From Candidatus Competibacteraceae bacterium (GTDB taxonomy: Bacteria; Pseudomonadota; Gammaproteobacteria; Competibacterales; Competibacteraceae): 7,548 nucleotides of DNA. A program made the translations under genes and the position numbers. The stretch is from contig SKOM01000129.1 of assembly GCA_007120095.1 (NCBI GenBank), forward strand, positions 1 to 7,548, in the 5' to 3' direction. The notes beneath the pieces were generated by a model. That model had not been told where the DNA came from and did not search any database. It saw only the letters and a program-made list of their open reading frames with translations. Positions 1 through 5,256 of this stretch are shown here, one piece after another; the stretch's first letter is position 1, and each line of letters opens with the position of its first letter.

Positions 1-6
1 AGCGGC

Positions 7-87
7 AAATCCCTTTGCCAGGTTATGGAGGCAGTCCTGCCTCTTGGTAGTATTAACGTTGATGCCGGAAAAATTTTTAAAGGGCAA
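7..87. repeat. ~80 bp dispersed direct repeat, copy 1
   Basis: This stretch matches 6545-6624 in the same orientation. Identical blocks include AAATCCCTTTGCC at the left, GTAGTATTAACGTTGATG in the middle and AAATTTTTAAA near the right end, with only small indels and substitutions between. It contains a short hairpin at 27-44. In copy 2 the repeat sits about 40 bases upstream of a minus-strand start codon, so by analogy copy 1 could precede another minus-strand gene just beyond the window's left edge; that is inference. No protein is encoded here. It could be a REP/MITE-like interspersed repeat, a leader or promoter region, or a structured RNA. Confidence 0.85.
27..44 (+). other. Hairpin in repeat copy 1
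   Basis: GGAGGCA at 27-33 pairs with TGCCTCT at 38-44 around a GTCC loop. The stem has seven pairs, the outermost being G-U if read as plus-strand RNA. No T-tract follows, so it does not look like an intrinsic terminator. The equivalent stem exists in copy 2 (6564-6581). Confidence 0.7.
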
Positions 88-159
88 CGGAATTTTTCTT
101 CTATCGCCTAATTGAATATAGACATAATTGAACATCCCCCCGCGCATTCCCATACGCGC
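88..159. other. Short non-coding flank between repeat and IS
   Basis: AT-rich and without a credible gene. Near its right end is a C6 block (136-141, within ACATCCCCCCG) that resembles the IS tip at 163-173 (CAATCCCCCCG). It could be a remnant of an older element end or chance. The imperfect palindrome GCGC...GCGC at 142-159 abuts the IS. Before the IS insertion this segment would have joined the 29 bases at 1361-1389 downstream of the phosphatase gene. Confidence 0.5.
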
Positions 160-182
160 TGGCAATCCCCCCGAAAACTAAC
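160..182 (+). repeat. IS left terminal inverted repeat
   Basis: GGCAATCCCCCC (161-172) followed after five bases by CTAAC (178-182). The reverse complement of the right end reads GGTAATCCCCCC, four bases, then CTAAC, so the match is strong but imperfect with a one-base indel. The 5' T at 160 gives the TG start typical of IS3 ends. Confidence 0.65.
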
Positions 183-232
183 CGGGCGCAAAGGTAGAAT
201 TTTCTCGTAATCTTGCACGAAGGAGATTCTGC

Positions 233-499
233 ATGAAGAAGTCACGATTTTCGGACAGCCAGATCCTGGCGGTTCTCAAGCAAGCCGAGTCCGGCGTTCC
301 GGTCCCCGAGCTGTGCCGGGAGCACGGCATCAGCAGTGCGACGTTTTACAAGTGGCGCTCCAAGTTCGGCGGCATGGACGCCTCGCTGATGGCCCGGCTC
401 AAGGAGCTTGAGGATGAGAACCGACGCTTGAAGAAGATGTACGCCGAGGAGCGCATCAAGGCCGAGATCCGCAAGGAAGCCCTTGAGGGAAAGTTGTAA
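233..499 (+). CDS. IS3-family transposase OrfA (helix-turn-helix protein)
   Basis: An 88-residue DNA-binding subunit of the IS3-family transposase. Residues about 5-45 form the HTH_Tnp_1-type helix-turn-helix (VPELCREHGISSATFYKWR at about 23-42), which in this family recognises the terminal inverted repeats. Residues about 53-75 form a short leucine-rich coiled coil (LKELEDENRRLKKMY), expected to drive multimerisation with itself or with OrfAB. The ATG at 233 is preceded by a good Shine-Dalgarno sequence, AAGGAG at 220-225, seven bases upstream. Near its end the gene contains the slippery heptamer G GGA AAG (487-493), and it stops at TAA 497-499, two codons-worth of bases after the slip site. 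Length and sequence look intact. The OrfA family assignment is secure; the exact IS subgroup is inference. Confidence 0.93.
   Translation: MKKSRFSDSQILAVLKQAESGVPVPELCREHGISSATFYKWRSKFGGMDASLMARLKELEDENRRLKKMYAEERIKAEIRKEALEGKL
487..493 (+). promoter_or_regulatory. Programmed -1 frameshift heptamer GGGAAAG
   Basis: Read in the OrfA phase the bases are G GGA AAG, a perfect X XXY YYZ slippery heptamer. Slipping back one base continues as GTT GTA AAG CCA into the OrfB phase, which is open from 487 (a TGA in that phase lies just upstream at 484-486). The GC-rich stretch CTCGCCGCCGCGAG at 506-519 is self-complementary and could form a stimulatory stem about 12 bases downstream. This arrangement is the classical route to the IS3 OrfAB fusion transposase. 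Confidence 0.75.
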
Positions 500-519
500 A
501 GCCATCTCGCCGCCGCGAG

Positions 520-1320
520 ATGGCCAAGGAAGTGGTTTTGAAGCACGGGATCAGCATCCGCTTGGCCTGTGAGTGCATGAGCGTCAGCCAGACCTGCTAT
601 CGCTATCAGCCGATCCTGAGCGATGAGAATGCCGAGATCGCCGACTGGCTGGTTCGACTGACGGCCAACCAGCGTAACGGGGGCTTTGGCCTGTGCTTTC
701 TGTTCCTGCGCAACGTCAAGGGCTTTGGCTGGAACCACAAGCGGGTCTACCGCATCTACTGGGAGTTGGAGTTGAACCTGCGGATCAAGCCGAAGAAGCG
801 GATTGTTCGGGAGAAACCTGAGCCGCTGGCTGAGCCCCAGATGATGAACGAATGCTGGTCGATGGATTTCATGCACGATCAACTCGAGGATGGCCGCAGC
901 TACCGACTGTTCAACGTCATCGACGACTTCAACCGGGAAGGCTTGGCCATCGAGGTCGACTTCTCGCTGCCCTCAGAGCGGGTTATCCGGGCGCTGGAGC
1001 AGATCATTGAATGGCGCGGGAAACCGAAGGTGCTGCGTTGCGACAATGGTCCTGAATACATCAGTGCAGCGGTGTCGACCTGGGCAGAGCGTCGCGGCAT
1101 CCGACTGGAATACATCGAACCCGGCAAGCCCCAGCAGAACGCCTATATCGAACGCTACAACCGAACCGTTCGCTATGACTGGCTGGCGCAGTTTCTGTTC
1201 GAGACGATCGATCAAGTCAGGGAGTTCGCCACCCGTTGGCTGTGGACCTACAATAATGAACGGCCGAACCTGGGCCTCGGAGGCATCACCCCAAAACAGA
1301 AGTTGGCCATGGCGGCCTGA
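520..1320 (+). CDS. IS3-family transposase OrfB (DDE integrase-fold catalytic part)
   Basis: Catalytic part of the transposase, 266 residues from ATG 520, probably made mostly as an OrfAB fusion through the GGGAAAG slip at 487-493, since its phase is open back to 487. Residues about 40-95 match the HTH_21-like region (NQRNGGFGLCFLFLRNVKG). Residues about 110-262 are the rve integrase core. The DDE triad is visible: D116 in WSMDF, D175 in RCDNGPEY and E211 in YIERYN, with 35 residues between D175 and E211 as expected for IS3. The end ITPKQKLAMAA is typical of complete OrfB proteins. No frameshift or nonsense mutation is seen, so the element may be active. No strong Shine-Dalgarno is evident for the internal ATG, which supports expression by frameshifting. 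Confidence 0.94.
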   Translation: MAKEVVLKHGISIRLACECMSVSQTCYRYQPILSDENAEIADWLVRLTANQRNGGFGLCFLFLRNVKGFGWNHKRVYRIYWELELNLRIKPKKRIVREKPEPLAEPQMMNECWSMDFMHDQLEDGRSYRLFNVIDDFNREGLAIEVDFSLPSERVIRALEQIIEWRGKPKVLRCDNGPEYISAAVSTWAERRGIRLEYIEPGKPQQNAYIERYNRTVRYDWLAQFLFETIDQVREFATRWLWTYNNERPNLGLGGITPKQKLAMAA

Positions 1321-1338
1321 GCTCTACTTTTGTGCTCA

Positions 1339-1360
1339 GTTAGAAAAGGGGGGATTACCC
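1339..1360 (-). repeat. IS right terminal inverted repeat
   Basis: GTTAG (1339-1343), AAAA, then GGGGGGATTACC (1348-1359) is the inverted partner of the left end. The outermost base at 1360 is C where A would pair with T160; a CA dinucleotide occurs two bases further out at 1361-1362, so the exact tip is uncertain. Confidence 0.65.
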
Positions 1361-1389
1361 CAGGTCTACAACCGCTGCAAGCGTCGAAA

Positions 1390-2196
1390 CTAGTGACATG
1401 CCTTCGTATCTAATAAAATCATTGAAATATTGTCCCACCCACCCTGTTCCAGTGCCTGTTTCAGCAATCGCTGGCCTAACTGATCAATCAGCGTGTCGAT
1501 AGCACCCAGCTGTTCACCCAGCAAGTTTTCATCGACTAGACCATGCAATCCGTCCGTGCAGACGAGGAGGCGATCACCGTGCTGGAGTTCGGGTAGGGGT
1601 TCGATACTACAGCGATAGCGTTCCTTGCCGATCCAGTTTGTGAGCGTGTGACCATCGTCAGTATCATGGCTATCACGGGGATCGATCAGACCCAGTCGAG
1701 TGTTGCGCTCGGTGACGGTGTCGTCCAAGGTCAGCCGTTTGAGCATCCGGTTGCGACACCGGTAAATACGGCTGTCGCCACTGCTGAACTGCCAGCAACC
1801 GTGCCGACTCAGCATGATTCCGGCTAACGTGCAACCCATACCGGCCAGAGCCGCATGATTGGCCGCTGCCTGCAGCACCGCGTGATTGGCTTTCTCGATG
1901 GCATCCGACAGCGCCTGGCGGAATGCTTCGGGCGTTTGGTGTTTCACCATTGCGTAGAAGTGCCGTTCCAGCGTGAGCAGAGCAAGGCGACTGGCGGTGT
2001 CACCACCCTGCGTCCCCCCTATGCCATCGGCTACTGCGAGCAGAAAACCGTAATCTTGGAGAAAGTCATCATCGGCGGTAAGCTTGAGCAACAGGTCACC
2101 ACGGTTTTTAAGATGACGCCCGATCAGAATATGATCCTCGTTGCGGGTGCGAACCAACCCGGTTTCGGTGCAGCCGAAAATCGTGTAGCCAAACAT
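1390..2196 (-). CDS. PP2C-family Ser/Thr protein phosphatase
   Basis: A 268-residue soluble PPM/PP2C phosphatase, expected to remove phosphate from Ser/Thr using two metal ions. The family motifs occur in order: VRTRNEDH (residues 15-22, with E20 and D21), AVADGIGGTQGG (54-65, metal ligand D57), GMGCTLAGIML (119-129), SSGDSRIYR (138-146), CTDGLHGLV (213-221, D215) and GGWDNISMI (252-260, D255). All expected acidic ligands are present, so it should be active. Its size fits a stand-alone bacterial PP2C of the Stp/PppA type. ATG 2196 overlaps the TGA of the FHA-like gene by one base, and AAGGA lies seven bases upstream (2204-2208). It is the last gene of the five-gene operon; the IS begins about 30 bases beyond its TAG. 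The likely partner is an as yet unseen Ser/Thr kinase plus the neighbouring FHA-like protein. Confidence 0.93.
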   Translation of the reverse strand: MFGYTIFGCTETGLVRTRNEDHILIGRHLKNRGDLLLKLTADDDFLQDYGFLLAVADGIGGTQGGDTASRLALLTLERHFYAMVKHQTPEAFRQALSDAIEKANHAVLQAAANHAALAGMGCTLAGIMLSRHGCWQFSSGDSRIYRCRNRMLKRLTLDDTVTERNTRLGLIDPRDSHDTDDGHTLTNWIGKERYRCSIEPLPELQHGDRLLVCTDGLHGLVDENLLGEQLGAIDTLIDQLGQRLLKQALEQGGWDNISMILLDTKACH

Positions 2197-2747
2197 CAGA
2201 CAATCCTTACTGTAAAGACGACACCAGCTAGGGCGAGTCGGTCGCCGTCGTTCATCGGATAACGTTGCTCGGCAGGCAACCGCCGATTATTAAGTTCCGT
2301 CGTATTGGTAAAATTGCTGCCGAAGGTAAGCTGGTCAAGAGGTGTGAGCCACCACCGTCCAGTCTCGAAATCAAAACGGCAATGCCGACGATGGATCATG
2401 CGGATGCGGTCACTATTTGGTAACGGTTTGATCTGAACCTGAGCAGGGTTGCCGGGGTATTCCTGGCCGACCAGATTGCCCGGTTCGACACGGTAACAGT
2501 CTCCGGTGTCAGACATTTCCAAATACAGTAGGGCATTCCCGCCCTGAGGCCGAGTAACTTGCAGTGTTTCACTGCTGTTGGACGAGTGGGAAATGGTTTG
2601 ATCATCGACAGGTTCAACTGGAGTCGGATCTGTCGCGACTTCCCTCGGCTGGATAGCCCCAAGGAACTCGCGGCATACCTCGCAGATGAAAGCCTCTTCC
2701 GAGTTAACGTGAGTGCATTTCGGGCAATCCTTGACATATTGCGTCAT
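2196..2747 (-). CDS. Zinc-ribbon plus FHA-like domain protein
   Basis: A 183-residue protein. Residues 8-25 hold a CX2C-X10-CX2C zinc ribbon (C8, C11, C22, C25). Residues about 30-70 are a polar, Ser/Thr/Pro-rich linker, which might be a phosphorylation target. Residues about 72-183 look like an FHA phosphothreonine-binding domain: the strand-loop order, VGQEY at 93-97 (in place of the usual GR motif), IHRRHCRF at 118-125 (near the S..H motif), a Trp-containing strand at 131-134, TNTTELNN at 147-154 (near the Asn loop) and LALAGVVFTVRIV at the end. The GR and SxxH residues are not canonical, so phosphopeptide binding is plausible but not certain. ATG 2747 overlaps the previous stop as ATGA; no strong Shine-Dalgarno is visible, so translation probably depends on coupling. 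In analogous signalling loci such a protein is the phospho-reader opposite a PP2C phosphatase. Confidence 0.78.
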   Translation of the reverse strand: MTQYVKDCPKCTHVNSEEAFICEVCREFLGAIQPREVATDPTPVEPVDDQTISHSSNSSETLQVTRPQGGNALLYLEMSDTGDCYRVEPGNLVGQEYPGNPAQVQIKPLPNSDRIRMIHRRHCRFDFETGRWWLTPLDQLTFGSNFTNTTELNNRRLPAEQRYPMNDGDRLALAGVVFTVRIV

Positions 2748-3376
2748 TTTAACGGCTCTTTGGCAGTATGGTCGTTACCGAGTGCTTGATGAAGAGACTG
2801 GCGCTTGGTAGTGTCTATCACACCGATCAGAAACTGTTGATCGTCAGAGCCGAGTCCAATATCAAATTGATTTAAAGGGGTGGATTCGATGACGGAGCGC
2901 AGAGTCTGGCCACGAGCACTCAGATAATGCACGGTTTGGTTGGCGGAACCTGCCAGCGGATGTACGGCCGGTCGCTGCTGATCGAATACCCCAGCGACCA
3001 GCACGTCAGTTCGAGCCAGAAGAGCTATGGCATCTCGGCCGCGCTTAGTGAGAGTGGCATGCGGATAGCCGCTGAATATGAGCACGTTCCAGTTCGGACG
3101 TAAGGTCGCCAGCCCCTCCAGCAGTTGGGTCAAGGCTGCGGCCTGGACAAACGGTTCGCCTCCTGAAAGCGTGATTCCGTCCAATGCGAGATCTAGTACT
3201 GAAATTCGCTTCAGTACCTTATCCACGGCGACCTCACGGCCAGCTTCGGGGTTCCACAGATGTGGTGTGATGCAACCACGGCAGCTCAACGGGCAACCGG
3301 CTACCCAGAGAGCTAATCGGCGGCCCGGACCGAGAGCGGTTACAGGATAAGCCAGATGAGCGAGTCGCAACTTCAT
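2744..3376 (-). CDS. Radical SAM single [4Fe-4S] cluster protein (activase-like)
   Basis: A 210-residue radical SAM protein. The CX3CX2C cluster motif (C28, C32, C35 in AGCPLSCRGCITPHLW) binds the [4Fe-4S] cluster that cleaves S-adenosylmethionine. GGEPF at 72-76 is the SAM-binding GGE motif. LARTDVLVAGVFD (120-132) and the GSANQTVHYLS segment (143-153) resemble the NrdG/glycyl-radical activase-like group (Fer4_12 family). There are no additional Cys clusters and no SPASM domain. The last ~45 residues are a less conserved tail. ATG 3376 overlaps the AAA+ gene's stop as ATGA and has GGAGG at 3388-3384, seven bases upstream. No glycyl radical enzyme is encoded here, so the target is unknown; it could be an operon partner. 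An ordinary NrdG is unlikely because NrdD is absent and the context is a signalling/AAA+ operon. Confidence 0.88.
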   Translation of the reverse strand: MKLRLAHLAYPVTALGPGRRLALWVAGCPLSCRGCITPHLWNPEAGREVAVDKVLKRISVLDLALDGITLSGGEPFVQAAALTQLLEGLATLRPNWNVLIFSGYPHATLTKRGRDAIALLARTDVLVAGVFDQQRPAVHPLAGSANQTVHYLSARGQTLRSVIESTPLNQFDIGLGSDDQQFLIGVIDTTKRQSLHQALGNDHTAKEPLK

Positions 3377-5256
3377 TCGGATACCTCCACGATAGTCAAC
3401 TCGAACCTATAGGATGCTTCAACGCCGTGGTCGGTGAGTTGTTCCAAAATCAAGACGCTTTGTTGTTCCACCCCGTGATCGAACAGCCAGCGGGCGAGGG
3501 GGTTGACCAGAGCGGTGTCGAGCAGGTTGCGGATGCCACGTCCGCCATGGTCTAGATGGTTTCTTGCCAGATCAACCAACATTTGCCGTGCGTTGGCACT
3601 AATTGTGAGGTCAATGTCGCGTTCCGTGGCCAGGGTATTGACTAGATTACTCAGCAACAGATCAAGGATCTCCTCGTCCACCGGTGGACGAATAAAATCG
3701 AAAACAACAAAATTGTCGCCGAAGCGGTTAAGTATTTCCGGTCGACCCAGGATCAGGTTGAAATGCTCGCGGATCGCCTTGAGGATGGTTTCACGCACCT
3801 GTGAATAGGGCATCTCGGGGCTGACCAGTTCCAGACGCGGACCGTCCGCTTGCTCCGACATTGCAACCGTGCCCAAGTTGCTGGTAAAAATCAAAATACA
3901 CTCCGAGAAGTACACGGTTTCACCCTGACCACTGGTCATGCGACCGTCATCTAACAATTGTAGGAACTTGTCGAAGATGCGTGGGTGTGCCTTCTCGATT
4001 TCGTCGAACAACAGTACTGAAAACGGATGTTCCTTGACTTGGTTGGTGAGCTGACCACCCGATTCGTAACCACGGTAGCCGGGTGGTGCACCGAGCAAGC
4101 GTTCGGCAGCATGTTCTGCGGAGTATTCACTCATGTCAAAACGCAGCAGCCGCTCCTCGCTGCCGAATAACAAAGTAGCCAGGGCCTTGGCCAATTCGGT
4201 CTTGCCCACTCCAGTCGGACCGGCGAAAAACAGCACAGCACGCGGACGCTGACTCCGAGCACCGCTACCGGCCGCCAGTCCCAGCCGGGCTCGCTTGATG
4301 CTATCCAACACTCGCGCGGCGGCAGTGGTTTGGCCTTTAATGCGAGAGGAGATATACGCCTCGGCTTTACTTAGGTGTTGATGATCAAGAGTATTCCATT
4401 CGTTATGGGTGATGCCATACTTATAACGTTCAATCAGCGGTTCAACCGGTTCCAGCGGGATATGCTCTTGACGGGATAGACCGACCAGCTTGTTTAGCTC
4501 GTAATAGCTGAGGCCCTCGGTCAGGGCACTGAACCGTGTGAGCAGCTCGGAAGACGGCGCAGTACTTGGGGCGGCATGAAATGCTGAATACATCGTTTGG
4601 CAAAACCGCGTGCGTTCTCGCCGCTCCGGCCGATCGAGAGTAATCGAGCGGGTACGAGGGTTGTCGACGTACAGAAAGGTCGGTAAATCATTAATTTTAT
4701 CACAGACCAGAATCAAGGTATTATGCCAGCGCCCATCGTCGCGGATAACCTCCTTGCACTCTAGGGAGGCTTTGAGCAGCCGAGTGAACAGGGCAAGCTC
4801 TGATCGGGATAAATGATCGGGCGAGGCCAACAAACGAGAAGCCAGGTTGAAGACAAATGCGCTTGGATGATGAGTGTTGCGCAGCGCATGGGATAAGGCC
4901 ACTAGCGCTGCATGTGGATCGGCTGGTTCGCCAGGACGGGGACAGAGAGCGGGTATGTTAGCCTGATCAGTCGTCGGATGAATCTGACGGAACCGTTCTT
5001 CCATGTCGGTTTCGGCAAAGCTCAGGCCGTCCAAGGGATCGTAAAGACCGACGATCTCATAGCCGAGGCCAGTGAGAAAACGGCGCAGGAAACCGCTTAG
5101 ATCATCGCCGTCGATCCAGCATTGCTGGCCGTTGCGGGTCAGCGGATACGACACCAGGTCAAGAATGTTGCCATGCACTAACAACAGGCTCTTGATGTGG
5201 ATGAAGCGAGCCAGTTCCCGAATCCAACGTGGTGTATCGTTATCGATAATGATCAA
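3373..5256 (-). CDS. AAA+ ATPase with ClpB-D2-like module and divergent N-terminal half
   Basis: About 627 residues from a TTG start. Residues ~340-470 are a canonical AAA_2 (ClpA/B D2-type) ATPase: Walker A GPTGVGKT at 346-353, substrate-pore motif GYRGYESGGQL at 393-403 (ClpB has GYVG), Walker B VLLFDE at 414-419 and sensor 1 TSN at 458-460. The arginine finger is R511 in EILNRF, and residues ~520-600 resemble the ClpB C-terminal small domain with sensor 2 GGRGIRN at 571-577. It probably hydrolyses ATP and remodels or threads proteins. Residues 1-~270 have no Walker A or Walker B, yet NPRTRSITLDRPERRERTRF (199-218) resembles the end of an AAA core; this may be a degenerate D1. The open frame extends to 5448 but would overlap the upstream gene by nearly 200 bases, so TTG 5256, with GGGAG at 5270-5266, is preferred. 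Confidence 0.9.
   Translation of the reverse strand: MIIIDNDTPRWIRELARFIHIKSLLLVHGNILDLVSYPLTRNGQQCWIDGDDLSGFLRRFLTGLGYEIVGLYDPLDGLSFAETDMEERFRQIHPTTDQANIPALCPRPGEPADPHAALVALSHALRNTHHPSAFVFNLASRLLASPDHLSRSELALFTRLLKASLECKEVIRDDGRWHNTLILVCDKINDLPTFLYVDNPRTRSITLDRPERRERTRFCQTMYSAFHAAPSTAPSSELLTRFSALTEGLSYYELNKLVGLSRQEHIPLEPVEPLIERYKYGITHNEWNTLDHQHLSKAEAYISSRIKGQTTAAARVLDSIKRARLGLAAGSGARSQRPRAVLFFAGPTGVGKTELAKALATLLFGSEERLLRFDMSEYSAEHAAERLLGAPPGYRGYESGGQLTNQVKEHPFSVLLFDEIEKAHPRIFDKFLQLLDDGRMTSGQGETVYFSECILIFTSNLGTVAMSEQADGPRLELVSPEMPYSQVRETILKAIREHFNLILGRPEILNRFGDNFVVFDFIRPPVDEEILDLLLSNLVNTLATERDIDLTISANARQMLVDLARNHLDHGGRGIRNLLDTALVNPLARWLFDHGVEQQSVLILEQLTDHGVEASYRFELTIVEVSE

Larger units (their letters stand above)
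160..1360 (+). mobile_element. IS3-family insertion sequence, apparently complete
   Basis: About 1.2 kb, the usual size for IS3-family elements. It carries orfA and orfB in overlapping phases with a -1 frameshift signal and imperfect terminal inverted repeats (left 160-182, right 1339-1360). The transposase resembles the IS51/IS407-like branch of IS3, to judge from phrases such as LCREHGISSATFYKWR in OrfA and QNAYIERYNRTVRYDW in OrfB; the exact IS name cannot be assigned by eye. No 3-5 bp target duplication is obvious at the proposed tips (CGC before 160, CAG after 1360), so the ends may be off by a few bases or the duplication lost. It lies tail-to-tail with the minus-strand operon and breaks no visible gene. 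Confidence 0.88.

Noticed and set aside
27..44. Repeat hairpins as intrinsic terminators
   Set aside because: No T-run follows the stem on either strand in either copy.
346..882. Minus-strand open frame of 178 codons within the IS
   Set aside because: Antisense shadow across orfA and orfB with no domain and no ribosome binding site.
890..1393. Plus-strand open frame of 167 codons
   Set aside because: Alternative phase of the transposase OrfB region; its product is Ser/Arg/Pro-rich and lacks motifs, while the OrfB phase has the full DDE triad.
1855..2262. Plus-strand open frame of 135 codons
   Set aside because: Antisense to the PP2C gene, whose catalytic motifs are all intact; the translated frame has no recognisable domain.
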